Below are positions 25,605 to 34,325 of a stretch of 64,000 nt of DNA, piece after piece. The position numbers were made by a program, and so were the translations under genes. The notes beneath the pieces are model-generated. The model saw only the letters and a program-made list of their open reading frames with translations. It did not search any database and was not told the DNA's origin. Source of the DNA: Peribacillus frigoritolerans. Lineage in GTDB: Bacteria > Bacillota > Bacilli > Bacillales > DSM-1321. The number at the start of each line of letters is the position of its first letter. The stretch's first letter is position 1. The stretch is taken from contig NZ_KV440950.1 of the NCBI RefSeq assembly GCF_001636405.1, forward strand, positions 1,077,712-1,141,711, in the 5' to 3' direction.

Positions 25605-26284
25605 AACTTCACACCCTTTTGTATAATTTTTAAAAATATTCAGAGGTGGTTAGGGCCATTCAGGAGTAAACGCAAAAAAGCAACAACGAGGATTCGCTGC
25701 TGCATTAGAAACAATATTTACCAAAAAATGTTTCCGCGCATAAGATAGCCCTCCATATAGTTTCCTATATGACAGTCCTGTATTTATTCAATAGCAGAAC
25801 CAGCTTCAAGAACATGAGATTCTTTCCGCTTCGGCAAATTCCCCTTTCCACAATAGTCATAGGATCTCATTCTCCTCAAAATGTGTACTAATGGTCTTTG
25901 CTCCTCTATCCTCACTTCAAAAAAATTTGAAGTAAGAAAATATTTAATTGATTGTAATATAACAGGGAATCCATTCTGTTGCAAGCCTAATTATGAAGTT
26001 TTTTAAGAATGCTAGAAATCTATGGGAATGGCTAGAGTATTGGGGTGGATTCATCTTTATTCGTTATAGGCTGAACAAATATTCAATGGACGAGGGAGTA
26101 GTAGACAATACAACTCCCTTTAATGATTCCTTTTCATTTACCGATTAAAACTCACTAATAAATTTATTGAAAATTACAGTTGGCCGCTAATTTTAATCAG
26201 TAATTTCAACTAAGTATTCGTGCGTATAAAATCCTACCATTCGTTAATAATATCCATATCTTACAATCAAAGGAGTGGAGTCTG
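25605..26284. other. Divergent intergenic region, mostly unexplained
   Basis: This 680-bp region separates dapA (-) from the first ger operon (+). It holds a perfect dyad CATATAG-TTTC-CTATATG (25754-25771). A 28-codon - strand frame ends at 25784 (MRSYDYCGKGNLPKRK...) with GAGGAG only one base before its ATG at 25870, so it is doubtful. I could not identify a convincing sigma-G promoter by eye. Confidence 0.4.
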
Positions 26285-27757
26285 TTGAAAAGATATTCAT
26301 TCTTTAAAAAGCAAGAAAATCATAAATCTACAGACTTCACTGATGTACTCGAACATCTGCAAAAGTCCAAGGACTTCACAAGCTTTACTCTCAATTTTGA
26401 AAATGAAATATACTGTGTATCTTTTTTCGATACATTAATTGATAAAGATATAATGCATAGAGACCTCCTTCCTTATTTACATACAAATTCTTCAACTCTG
26501 GAGGAGCTTGTACACAACTTGCCAATAGAGGGGCTTGTTTTCACAAAAAATCCTGCTGAACTACAAAGTCAGCTGTTAATGGGTTATATAGCCATAACAT
26601 TAAATAAATCTGATCAGGCAGTTTTAGTTAAAGCAGCAAATAACACTTCGAGGCAAGTTACACTGCCAGAGGTGGAGTTCAGTGTTGTCGGTCCGAAAGA
26701 GGCACTGGTTGAATCACTTGATACGAATTTATATTTAATCCGAAAACGGCTTCCAATTGCAGAACTTGCTGTTGAAGAAATTATTGTTGGGAAGTTATCC
26801 AAAACAAGAGTGGCTGTGCTTCATATAGAAGGAATTGCAAATAAGGAGAATGTAGAAACCGTCATACAGCGCATATCTGATTTAAGGGTCAACCAAATAA
26901 TTGATAGCTCCTATATTTCACAAATGATTGAAGATAATAAAAATTCTCCTTTTCCTCAATTTATCGATACGGAACGACCTGATCGATTGGCTGCGGTACT
27001 AGGAGAAGGCAAAGTAGTGATCTTGGTGGATGGAGCTCCACATGGCTTACTTGGGCCCTCCACATTCTTTGAATACTTTGCGGCATTCGAAGATTATTTT
27101 CTCAACTGGACGATTGCCTCATTCTTTAGGCTTATTCGTTTTTTTGCTGTATTGTTTTCCATCCTAATGACCCCCATATATGTCGCAGTTCTCACTTATC
27201 ATTATGAGTTGATCCCAAAGGATTTAGTCAGTACGCTTGTGATTTCTCGTAGCGGTATTCCATTTCCACCGATTTTAGAAGCATTAATCTTGGAATTAGC
27301 CATCGAACTTCTCAGGGAGGCAGGAGCTAGACTGCCGACTAAAGTAGGTCAAACAATAGGTATCGTAGGTGGTATTGTAATTGGGACGGCATCTGTTGAA
27401 GCAGGGCTGACGAGTAACGTATTATTAATTCTTGTTGCATTGTCGGCTCTTGGTTCTTTTACTACACCTGTTTATCAAATGGGTAATACCATTCGCTTAA
27501 TTCGATTTCCTCTCCTACTCATGGCTTATTTTTTAGGATTATTGGGTATAGCTATCAGTTTTTGTTTTTTGCTTGTGCATTTACTGAGGATAACTTCCTT
27601 AGGGAGGCCATTTCTTGAACCGTTATATCCGCCAAGGATTTATGATATGCGGGATGCCTTGATACGTTTACCATTTTTTCTTCAGGCTAAACGTCCAATT
27701 GAGGTTCAGACGGAAGACACTGTTCGGTTAGAACCCAAGGAGGATTCTAAAGAGTAA
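26285..27757 (+). CDS. Spore germinant receptor subunit A (GerXA), operon 1
   Basis: The 490-residue product is a GerA-family A subunit. It has a hydrophilic N-terminal region (about residues 1-280) and a C-terminal membrane region with several helices. The conserved GIPFPPILEALILELAIELL, REAGARLPTKVGQTIGIVGG and PFPQFIDTERPDRL are all present. It resides in the spore inner membrane and senses nutrients with its B and C partners. TTG 26285 follows AAAGGAGTGGAG. The B-subunit start is 21 bp after the stop. The germinant cannot be read from sequence. Confidence 0.93.
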   Translation: MKRYSFFKKQENHKSTDFTDVLEHLQKSKDFTSFTLNFENEIYCVSFFDTLIDKDIMHRDLLPYLHTNSSTLEELVHNLPIEGLVFTKNPAELQSQLLMGYIAITLNKSDQAVLVKAANNTSRQVTLPEVEFSVVGPKEALVESLDTNLYLIRKRLPIAELAVEEIIVGKLSKTRVAVLHIEGIANKENVETVIQRISDLRVNQIIDSSYISQMIEDNKNSPFPQFIDTERPDRLAAVLGEGKVVILVDGAPHGLLGPSTFFEYFAAFEDYFLNWTIASFFRLIRFFAVLFSILMTPIYVAVLTYHYELIPKDLVSTLVISRSGIPFPPILEALILELAIELLREAGARLPTKVGQTIGIVGGIVIGTASVEAGLTSNVLLILVALSALGSFTTPVYQMGNTIRLIRFPLLLMAYFLGLLGIAISFCFLLVHLLRITSLGRPFLEPLYPPRIYDMRDALIRLPFFLQAKRPIEVQTEDTVRLEPKEDSKE

Positions 27758-27778
27758 GTGAGAGTGGAGGTTTCTTAC

Positions 27779-28864
27779 ATGAACGATAAAAGTGATCAAA
27801 TCTCGCCATTTCTAGTCTTTTTTTTAATCGTTAAAATTCAAGTGGGTGTAGGGGTCCTGGGATTTCAAAGGATAATTATTCAATCTGCTGGCCATGATGC
27901 TTGGATGGCGGTCATTATAAGTGGTGTAGTCTTTTCATTGGGTATTTGGGGTATGTACAAGCTATTAAATCGGCACGATATGGACTTAATAGGCATACAG
28001 AAACGACTTTTTGGAAAGTGGCTTGGCGGTTTACTAAATATCATCTGGATACTGTATTGGCTGATGGTGGGTATTTCTGTTTTAAGATCCTATCTTGAAA
28101 TCGTTCAATCATGGGTATTCCCCCAAATTAACACATGGTTGGTGACCTCCATATTTGCTTTATTAATTTATTATGTGGTTTTAGGTGGGTTTAGAGTGGT
28201 CGCCGGTTTTTGTTTTTTAGGGATCAGTATCCCTTCTTATTTAATTCTAACTTTTTATTTCCCGCTGGAATTTACACATTTTCGCAACCTATTGCCCATA
28301 TGGGATCATTCTCTTAAAGACATGGCCCTTGCATCTAAGCAAATGTCATATAGCTATTTAGGCGTTTCCACTTTAATGATGTATTATCCATTGGTTAAGC
28401 ATCGTAATAGTTCACAAAAGTGGGCGCAACTAGGAAATCTTACTTCTGTTTTCCTTTATTTATGCCTAACGATCCTGACAATAGGGTATTACAGTGAAGG
28501 CCAAATCAGTAGATATATTTGGGCAACTTTGTCCTTTTGGGGAATTGTACAAATGCCTTTTGTTGAACGGTTTGAGTACATAGGAATCGCTACATGGGTC
28601 TTAGTTTTAGTACCTAGTGTATGTCTTTATATGTGGGTTTCGGCAAGGGGGATTTCACAATACTTTAAAATGAAGCAGAAAACAATTTATGCTCTACTAT
28701 TAATTTTATTGGTTGTGATGACAAATCTAATTAAAGGCAGGGGAATGATTAATCAATTTGTGGATTACATTTCAAATTTAGGATTGATTTTGGAAATTCC
28801 TTATGTCTTATTTCTGGTTTGTTTATCTACTGTCATGTCAAATAAAAAGGAAGATAAAAAATGA
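27779..28864 (+). CDS. Spore germinant receptor subunit B (GerXB), operon 1
   Basis: The 361-residue product is a ten-helix, amino-acid-permease-like GerA-family B subunit. QVGVGVLGFQRIIIQSAGHD near the N-terminus and KGRGMINQFVDYISN near the C-terminus fit the family. This subunit is thought to bind the germinant in the inner spore membrane. ATG 27779 is chosen because GTGGAGG precedes it by 8 bases; a GTG at 27758 is in frame but lacks a site. It overlaps the C subunit by 4 bases (ATGA). Confidence 0.92.
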   Translation: MNDKSDQISPFLVFFLIVKIQVGVGVLGFQRIIIQSAGHDAWMAVIISGVVFSLGIWGMYKLLNRHDMDLIGIQKRLFGKWLGGLLNIIWILYWLMVGISVLRSYLEIVQSWVFPQINTWLVTSIFALLIYYVVLGGFRVVAGFCFLGISIPSYLILTFYFPLEFTHFRNLLPIWDHSLKDMALASKQMSYSYLGVSTLMMYYPLVKHRNSSQKWAQLGNLTSVFLYLCLTILTIGYYSEGQISRYIWATLSFWGIVQMPFVERFEYIGIATWVLVLVPSVCLYMWVSARGISQYFKMKQKTIYALLLILLVVMTNLIKGRGMINQFVDYISNLGLILEIPYVLFLVCLSTVMSNKKEDKK

Positions 28865-29949
28865 GAATTTTATTCGCGAAATTGGCCCTGATACTTCTTT
28901 TAATTAGTGTTCTCTCAGGCTGCATGGGGGTGGAAAGCAAAGTTCTCGATGAAATAAATTTGGCAACAGCCATCGGATATGATTATGTCGATAAGACTCA
29001 TTTCGAAGCTATCGCTGTAACACCTCTTTATTATCCTGATAAAACCATTAAAAATATTACCTTTAGTTCGAAATCATCACTTAGTAAAGACGTGCGAGAT
29101 GAGATGAATCAGCAATCTGAAAGACCCATATTTAGTGGGAAATTAGAGGTGGTCTTATACGAAAAAAGGCTTGCGAAACAAGGAATATTCTATCTAATTG
29201 ATACATTAATCAGAGACCCTTCAATTGGAACTACTTTAAAACTCGGCATTGTCGAAGGGAGTTCAAAGGGTGTGTTAAGCCCGCAGTTTGGCAACATAGA
29301 TAAAGGAATTTATTTATCTAATACAATTGAACAAAATATAAAAATGGGTATGTTGCCTAAAACTAACCTCCATCTTTTTTTGTATGCTCATTACTCTGAA
29401 GGAATGGACCCATTCTTACCTATCGTAAAAGCATTGGATGGGAAAGTTTATATTAAAGGAAATGCCATGTTTAATAGTAAAGGGGAATACGTGTATCAGA
29501 CTAAGAGCCGAGAAAATGTTATTTTCAAAATGTTATATGAAAATACAACAAGCAAGGAAGGGTTCTCTACAAAAATTGAAGGGAGAGAATTTGCTTCCGT
29601 CAACAATATAAAAACAAAAAGGTCTTATAAGATTTCAAAGCCGATGACAGATACTCCTATAACGATCGATCTCGAGATAAAGGCACTATTGCGAGAATAT
29701 ACCGGTGATGAAGTAACTCCTAAAATGATTAAAATTATAGAAGATAAAATGTCCAAAGATGTGAAGGAACGCTCGGAAAATTTAGTGAGGAATTTTCAAA
29801 AACTACATGTTGATCCCCTAGGGATTGGCGAACAAGTACGAACGAGGACTAGAAGCTGGGATAAGAAAAAATGGGATGAAATTTATACTTCTATCCCGAT
29901 AAATGTGAATGCTAAAGTTGAAATTTTAGAATCGGGTGTTGTGGAATAG
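28861..29949 (+). CDS. Spore germinant receptor lipoprotein subunit C (GerXC), operon 1
   Basis: The 362-residue product is a GerC-type lipoprotein. The signal peptide ends in the lipobox LSGC, giving an N-acylated Cys for anchoring to the outer face of the spore inner membrane. The three-domain GerC fold ends with IPINVNAKVEILESGVV, typical of the family. ATG overlaps the B-subunit stop. This completes an A-B-C operon. No clear U-run terminator directly follows. Confidence 0.93.
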   Translation: MRILFAKLALILLLISVLSGCMGVESKVLDEINLATAIGYDYVDKTHFEAIAVTPLYYPDKTIKNITFSSKSSLSKDVRDEMNQQSERPIFSGKLEVVLYEKRLAKQGIFYLIDTLIRDPSIGTTLKLGIVEGSSKGVLSPQFGNIDKGIYLSNTIEQNIKMGMLPKTNLHLFLYAHYSEGMDPFLPIVKALDGKVYIKGNAMFNSKGEYVYQTKSRENVIFKMLYENTTSKEGFSTKIEGREFASVNNIKTKRSYKISKPMTDTPITIDLEIKALLREYTGDEVTPKMIKIIEDKMSKDVKERSENLVRNFQKLHVDPLGIGEQVRTRTRSWDKKKWDEIYTSIPINVNAKVEILESGVVE

Positions 29950-30465
29950 GAGGAAGCGGAGTTGCGGTTTGGGGAAATAAAGCGACAGGAGTTCTTCTTT
30001 ATAAAAAATGAAAAATTCGGGAGTTGATTTGTAAAATATTAGCATCATTTACAGGGTGCTTTTATTTGCTGAAAATTATTTTATAAATTTCCATCTGCAT
30101 TCTATGTATCTAATTATTCTAAAAATCCCTTGAATCACCACTAGATTTTGCTAAAAAAGCAAGAGACGTAATTAGAGTATTAAAAGTGTAGTCATACCAT
30201 CCGAGGCAAGCTTTACATCAAGGAGATTTACAATCCCCCTGATGTTCTCTTTTTGCATATCATGTTTCTTATTTATTCCCTGGAGCAGGCTAAGTAGGGG
30301 GCGTGCGTTTATGACACTAACAAAACAGCAAAAAGACAATTAATAAATTAATTGCCTTTTTTCACCTTGCTTGGAATAGAGAAGAATATGAAGGAGTCAT
30401 TCAGAACTTCCTGACCCCCATCTCCCATAGGGGAGTTTTTAATTTTCCCAATCCTCTATAAAGTC
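29950..30465. other. Intergenic region with a duplicated gene end
   Basis: Contains the DUF1259 remnant (30129-30290), a near-palindromic bidirectional hairpin at 30331-30360 (AAAAGACAATTAAT/ATTAATTGCCTTTT), and CTCCC-ATAG-GGGAG-TTTTT near 30430-30446. Otherwise nothing is recognised. Confidence 0.55.
30129..30290 (+). pseudogene. Remnant of a second DUF1259 gene and its terminator
   Basis: CCACTAGATTTTGCTAAAAA and GAGTATTAAAAGTGTAGTCA match the last codons of the gene at 19042-19449. The following terminator region (ACATCAAGGAG to CCCCTGATGT) and the TGGAGCAGGC beyond it also match 19473-19550. About 20 codons of the 3' end survive. The rest of the gene is gone. Confidence 0.75.
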
Positions 30466-30903
30466 TTAAGCATTAAACATCGGTTGCGTTGTAACGGGGC
30501 AAATCGTTTTAACGGAACAAATAGATGAAAGGCTAATAGTGAAATTACCCATTGCTCTGTCAGTAACTACTACTTGTCCAGTAACAGCATCAAAACTGCG
30601 TAACTCTACAAATATAGGTTTAAATGGTTCAGCGGTTGTAGTGAATCCAATGATTGAACCTATGGTAGAATTTCTTAAAAACTCACTTATTTGTTGTCGG
30701 GTCTGACATGCTTGTCCGATTGGCGAAAATCTTTTTTGTTTATGCCCTTTGTCCTTTGCTTTATCACAGCAGGATGTTTTATCACAGCAGGATGATTTAT
30801 CATGGCTGGATGACTTATCACAGCAGGATGATTTATCATGGCTGGATGAACTATGACCGCAGAATGGATTATGACGGCATAAAAAATCATTACTTAAATT
30901 CAT
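30466..30903 (-). CDS. Cys/Ser/His-rich repeat protein, spore-coat-like
   Basis: The 145-residue product starts with NDFLCRHNPFCGH and continues through tandem DKSSCCDK and DKSSSHDK units (about residues 18-50), with some 12 Cys in the first half. The second half (IGFTTTAEPFKPIFVELRSF then AMGNFTISLSSI) is beta-rich and ends with two more Cys. Such Cys-rich, low-complexity proteins are typical of cross-linked spore coats or exosporium; this is inference and I cannot name a homologue. ATG 30903 follows AAAGGAGTGATATTT. The DNA shows 30-bp tandem repeats that could change in number. Confidence 0.7.
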   Translation of the reverse strand: MNLSNDFLCRHNPFCGHSSSSHDKSSCCDKSSSHDKSSCCDKTSCCDKAKDKGHKQKRFSPIGQACQTRQQISEFLRNSTIGSIIGFTTTAEPFKPIFVELRSFDAVTGQVVVTDRAMGNFTISLSSICSVKTICPVTTQPMFNA

Positions 30904-31047
30904 AAATATCACTCCTTTTTCTACTATATATATGAGATAAAACAAAACATGCTTGTACAAATTTACTAAAATCCCTGCCTTTATCGTATCCGTCCATGAA
31001 TATTTCTAAGTAATGTTTCGTAAGTCGTAAAGAGTTAAGAATGTCCT

Positions 31048-31110
31048 TAAAAACGGGTGCATAAGCTGAAGGTCGGAACTTACTTTAAGACAGTTTAGTT
31101 GAACAAACAG
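31048..31110 (+). repeat. Dispersed hairpin repeat, copy 9 (internally deleted)
   Basis: AAAAACGGGTGCATAAGCTG, AAGGTCGGAACTTACTTTAAG, then directly TTTAGTTGAACAAACAGG. The T-run and GGGGCAGG tail are deleted. It lies upstream of the + gene at 31159, not after a + gene. Confidence 0.7.
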
Positions 31111-31158
31111 GAATTGTTATACGTGTTATAGAAAGTCATCTTAGGGAGGGATCCATGG

Positions 31159-31950
31159 ATGTCAAACCTTGATAATGAAGAAATGCTAACAGGGGGGAAT
31201 GTTTCTGATGTTTATCGTTCAGGAGATACTGTTCGACGGGAATTAAAGCCTGATAGTCCCAAAATTCATAAGCTATTAAAGCATTTGGAGAATAAAGGTT
31301 TCAGTTATGCACCAAAGTTTTTAGGTATTGATGAAAAAAGAAGAGAAATATTATCATTTATTGAAGGAGAAGCTGGTAATTATCCTTTAAAGGCATACAT
31401 GTGGTCAGATGATGTCTTAATGGAAATAGCGAAAATGCTCCGTCTTTATCATGATTCTGTCAGTGATTTTTCATTTGATGATAGCTGGCAACCGATTGAT
31501 AACACCCCACATCAACCTGAGGTGCTGTGCCATAATGATTTTGCGATGTACAACATTATTTTTAATCATAAAAAACCAATGGGTATTATTGATTTTGATG
31601 TTGCTGGACCCGGTCCAAGACTTTGGGACATAGCTTACACACTTTATACTTGCGTTCCCTTAAGCAGATTTCATCTTTCTGAAGCAGGTGAGAAAGTTTA
31701 TTACCATTCATTACAGCATGGTACCCGTATAAAACAAAGAATCAGATTGTTTCTTGAATCTTACGGTGAGGGAATAGAAGCAGACTATTTGGAAATGGTA
31801 TTGCTGCGATTAGAAGGGTTATGTAAAACAATTACAAGAAAAGCCAGTGAAGGGGAGATTACTTTTCAAAAGATGATAGAGGAAGGGCATCTTGAACATT
31901 ATCAAAACGATATTAACTTCATTCGAGAACATGGAAAGGATTGGATGTAA
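31159..31950 (+). CDS. Aminoglycoside-phosphotransferase-fold (APH family) kinase
   Basis: The 263-residue product is an APH/choline-kinase-fold phosphotransferase. The catalytic loop is LCHNDFAMYNIIF (HxDxxxxN) and the metal-binding Asp lies in MGIIDFDVAGPGPRLWDIAY. The N-terminal lobe is short: GGNVSDVYRSGDTVRREL. Chromosomal family members often act on small metabolites, so drug resistance should not be assumed. AGGGAGGGATCC precedes two close ATGs; 31159 is the in-frame one. A terminator follows. Confidence 0.85.
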   Translation: MSNLDNEEMLTGGNVSDVYRSGDTVRRELKPDSPKIHKLLKHLENKGFSYAPKFLGIDEKRREILSFIEGEAGNYPLKAYMWSDDVLMEIAKMLRLYHDSVSDFSFDDSWQPIDNTPHQPEVLCHNDFAMYNIIFNHKKPMGIIDFDVAGPGPRLWDIAYTLYTCVPLSRFHLSEAGEKVYYHSLQHGTRIKQRIRLFLESYGEGIEADYLEMVLLRLEGLCKTITRKASEGEITFQKMIEEGHLEHYQNDINFIREHGKDWM

Positions 31951-31986
31951 GGGTGGGTTTTTGGTTTCAAACCTACAGCATAGGCG

Positions 31987-32023
31987 AATAAAACCCATTG
32001 GCCGCCAAGGGGTTTTATTTTTG
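31987..32023. terminator. Bidirectional terminator
   Basis: AATAAAACCC (31987-31996) pairs perfectly with GGGTTTTATT (32010-32019), then TTTTG. Separates two convergent units. Confidence 0.88.
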
Positions 32024-32143
32024 ATGGTTTTTTAAAGAGTGATTATGCCAACAATATTATGGATCAAGAATCTTTTTTTACAACAAAATAATAAAAACAA
32101 GATATTGAAAAGATTAAAAGTAAAAGAAGAAAATTTACTATAG

Positions 32144-32632
32144 TCAATTTATATTCACCTGTTTCTTAATTTTTTTAGGTTGTATCGACTCTTTACCGAT
32201 AACTGGATTTGCTAAAAAGATCATTCTAAGCTTTTTATATTCAAATAATAGAAGGGAAATACTCATAAGTGTCAATACAGAACTAATGCCGAGCGCTGGT
32301 ATGCCAAAACAGTAATTAAGGATAGTGATATTTACTGTGATAGGCAGGTAAATAATATTCCCTAATGTTGCTGTTCTTGGAATTAATAATAACAAGGCTG
32401 CTGTTAACTCTCCGAATGCTATAAATAAATTATAAGTATGGGAGTAACCAAAGAAGTGCCAAGCTAATTGCATAGCGGAGTCCTTGGTGGAATCAAATAT
32501 AAAATCCCCGGTGGAAAATTGTCCTGGATATATCTTGGCCATCCCATAAATGAAAAAGGTTAAAGCTAAATACCATCTCAACGCAGTAATCGTACTCATT
32601 TTAAGTTTCTTAAGGGAACTTTTCTTATTCAT
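32144..32632 (-). CDS. DoxX-like four-helix membrane protein
   Basis: The 162-residue product has four hydrophobic segments and an N-terminal TALRWYLALTFFIYGMAKIY, the pattern of DoxX-like/DUF417-type inner-membrane proteins. The segment FIAFGELTAALLLLIPRTAT is also typical. Roles proposed for relatives include redox balance and oxidative-stress resistance. It lies 28 bp downstream of a DCC-family thiol protein on the same strand, which fits a redox role, by inference. ATG 32632 has a weak site, GGAAAGTAGG. Confidence 0.8.
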   Translation of the reverse strand: MNKKSSLKKLKMSTITALRWYLALTFFIYGMAKIYPGQFSTGDFIFDSTKDSAMQLAWHFFGYSHTYNLFIAFGELTAALLLLIPRTATLGNIIYLPITVNITILNYCFGIPALGISSVLTLMSISLLLFEYKKLRMIFLANPVIGKESIQPKKIKKQVNIN

Positions 32633-32660
32633 TATTTATCTATCCTACTTTCCATTTTAG

Positions 32661-33074
32661 TTATTCAATAAATCTGTTTTTTATATCTTGTGTCGGTATC
32701 ATACAAGCACTTTTTTTACCAAACCAGGTATAACGGTTTTTTGCAATGAAACGGTAACCTTTATCCCGAATCAATTTAGGTATCATCCATAATGGAATGA
32801 GGCATTTTATAGGTCCTTTAAGTTTATTTAAAATGTATAAGATAGCCGTAGATTCAGTGAATATTTGATCGTTATCAATCAAGATAATAGAATCCAACTC
32901 TTTATTAGTTAGATTGTGGCTTTCCATAATTGAGCGTGCTAACTCTGATTGAAGAGACAAAAATTTAAATATGCCATTTGGATCCCTTTTTATCACAAAT
33001 TGGATCCAATGATTACACAAGTTACAAATACCATCAAACATAATTATGGGATGATTGTCTTTTTGGGCTCTCAT
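32661..33074 (-). CDS. DCC-family thiol-disulfide oxidoreductase (DUF393)
   Basis: The 137-residue product has the DxxCxxC signature of DUF393: IMFDGICNLCNHWIQFVIKR near residues 11-30, then FKFLSLQSE and a C-terminal RYTWFGKKSACMIPT. The family is predicted to be thioredoxin-like. ATG 33074 is chosen because AAAGAGAGGAAATGTT precedes it. The promoter region (33139-33191) holds two tandem dyads that look like operators. Confidence 0.85.
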   Translation of the reverse strand: MRAQKDNHPIIMFDGICNLCNHWIQFVIKRDPNGIFKFLSLQSELARSIMESHNLTNKELDSIILIDNDQIFTESTAILYILNKLKGPIKCLIPLWMIPKLIRDKGYRFIAKNRYTWFGKKSACMIPTQDIKNRFIE

Positions 33075-33138
33075 AACATTTCCTCTCTTTAAGTATTTGT
33101 AAATATTATCTATAAAAATTATAATGTGGAAGTTAATA

Positions 33139-33191
33139 AAGTTCACCTAACAATATTGTGAGATATGCTAACAATTTTGTCAGGTGAACTT
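33139..33191 (-). promoter_or_regulatory. Tandem dyad operator candidate for the DCC-DoxX operon
   Basis: CTAACAATATTGTGAG (33147-33162) and CTAACAATTTTGTCAG (33168-33183) are two copies, 21 bp apart, of the dyad CTnACAAnnTTGTnAG. They are nested in a larger inverted repeat, AAGTTCACCTAACAA (33139-33153) with TTGTCAGGTGAACTT (33177-33191), one mismatch in 15. The spacing of two helical turns suits two regulator dimers. The regulator is not identifiable here. Confidence 0.6.
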
Positions 33192-33262
33192 CATATGTTT
33201 TAAGAAGAGTACCTAAATAAAGTCTAATCGTTTATAAACATGATGAACCGAAATCACTACTT

Positions 33263-33318
33263 TCTTGAATAGGCGAGAAGGGATTATTTGTAAGTTAGTC
33301 GAAGTTAATAACATTAAG
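33263..33318 (+). repeat. Second dispersed repeat, copy b
   Basis: CTTGAAT, GAGAAGGGATTATTTGTAAG and TCGAAGTTAATAACATTA match 22661-22712 with scattered changes. Confidence 0.6.
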
Positions 33319-33353
33319 GAGAAAGAAAAATTATAAAGAAAGTGGGAGATCTA

Positions 33354-33887
33354 TTGGATACAAAAGAGGTATTGAAGCGATTCGAACAGGTGTCTGCATA
33401 CTATATTGAAGAGTTAAGTAAATATTCGCTGGATGAGTTTACGAGGAAGCCTTCTGAGGATGAATGGTCATTAGGACAAATGTACAATCATTTAATAAAG
33501 AGTACCCTTAGTCTCCATTTGAAAGCCATTGAGCAATGTGTTAATGGCACTACTTCCGATGGCGGTGAAAAAACAGAAATAGGCGAGTCGATTTTCAAAG
33601 AAGGGACGTTTCCTCCAGTCAGGTTAAAAGGTCCGGATACACCGGATTTCACACCGCCAAATCCTGCAGGAAAAGAAGAAGTAAAGGAAGGACTACTTCA
33701 AATCGTTGAGAAAATGCAAGAGATCGAGAGAAAGCTCTCTGACATTCCGGCCAGCCAGAAAGTTCAGCACCGGAGAATGGGATATTTAAATGCAAAGGAA
33801 TATTTTCAGCTAATCGAAATGCACTTCCGTCACCACTTTCGGCAAAAAGAACGTATCGATCAGTTTCTTTTAAAAGTAAGTAAGTAA
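33354..33887 (+). CDS. DinB superfamily protein
   Basis: The 177-residue product is a DinB-like four-helix bundle. DEWSLGQMYNHLIKSTLSLH provides the first metal-ligand His and YFQLIEMHFRHHFRQKERID the second pair. The middle (GPDTPDFTPPNPAGKEEV) is a loop typical of one Bacillus branch. It is only distantly related to the DinB protein at 4402. TTG 33354 is preferred (GTGGGAG 5 bases before); the GTG at 33342 overlaps that site. A strong terminator lies 170 bp downstream. Confidence 0.82.
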   Translation: MDTKEVLKRFEQVSAYYIEELSKYSLDEFTRKPSEDEWSLGQMYNHLIKSTLSLHLKAIEQCVNGTTSDGGEKTEIGESIFKEGTFPPVRLKGPDTPDFTPPNPAGKEEVKEGLLQIVEKMQEIERKLSDIPASQKVQHRRMGYLNAKEYFQLIEMHFRHHFRQKERIDQFLLKVSK

Positions 33888-34058
33888 TCTTTATTGTTAT
33901 AGCATTTATTTGACCGTCGAGATATCAGCAGGAGCCCAGTGAGGGAGTTCCAAAGAGCTGAGAAGGTGCCATTCAAGTTAAACCAAGCCGTTTACAACGA
34001 AGGTTGATTATAAACTGTTGAATGACGAATAGAATTATTCCGTTAAGAGTAACGAAAA

Positions 34059-34098
34059 AAGCCAATTTCTCAATTTTAATGCTGAGAAATTGGCTTTT
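34059..34098 (+). terminator. Strong terminator
   Basis: AAGCCAATTTCTCA (34059-34072) pairs perfectly with TGAGAAATTGGCTT (34083-34096), with T-run after and A-run before. Confidence 0.9.
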
Positions 34099-34204
34099 TA
34101 ATATCGGAATTTTCCTTAACGTTATAAATACCTCTTATAGAACTTCCCTAGTTTAATGGGCAATGCTCGGAAAATTGCTTATTCGCAGGATTTCTAACCA
34201 CATG

Positions 34205-34262
34205 GTATAGGCGGAATTTGCTTTGGCAGCTCTTTTTTCTTATGGAGCTAAAGGTGAATAAT
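34205..34262 (+). repeat. Dispersed hairpin repeat, copy 10 (degenerate)
   Basis: TTTGCTTTGGCAGCTCTTTT, then CTTATGGAGCTAAAGGTGAA. Only the 3' half is recognisable. Confidence 0.65.
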
Positions 34263-34325
34263 AATAAGTAAAAGTTATTCTTTATAATTATTGATATTTG
34301 ATTCAATAGAAGGAAGGTTTTTGTA

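Larger units (their letters stand above)
33888..34325. other. Intergenic region
   Basis: Holds the terminator at 34059-34096 and repeat copy 10. The stretch 33910-34020 has a CTGAGA-containing segment but no recognised riboswitch. Nothing else is seen. Confidence 0.5.

Noticed and set aside
25605..25784. Lysine riboswitch before the dapA paralogue
   Set aside because: No conserved lysine-riboswitch helices are visible in the 180 bp upstream of the start.
30770..30860. Regular ~30-bp repeats that look like a small CRISPR array
   Set aside because: The units run without spacers and are in frame within a Cys-rich coding sequence with a good start.
31159..31950. Aminoglycoside resistance kinase
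   Set aside because: The fold is APH-like, but the sequence has no feature specific to known aminoglycoside kinases and there is no resistance context.
33950..34020. Possible TPP riboswitch (CTGAGA segment)
   Set aside because: Only the CTGAGA core matches; the second conserved block is absent and the downstream genes are not thiamine-related.
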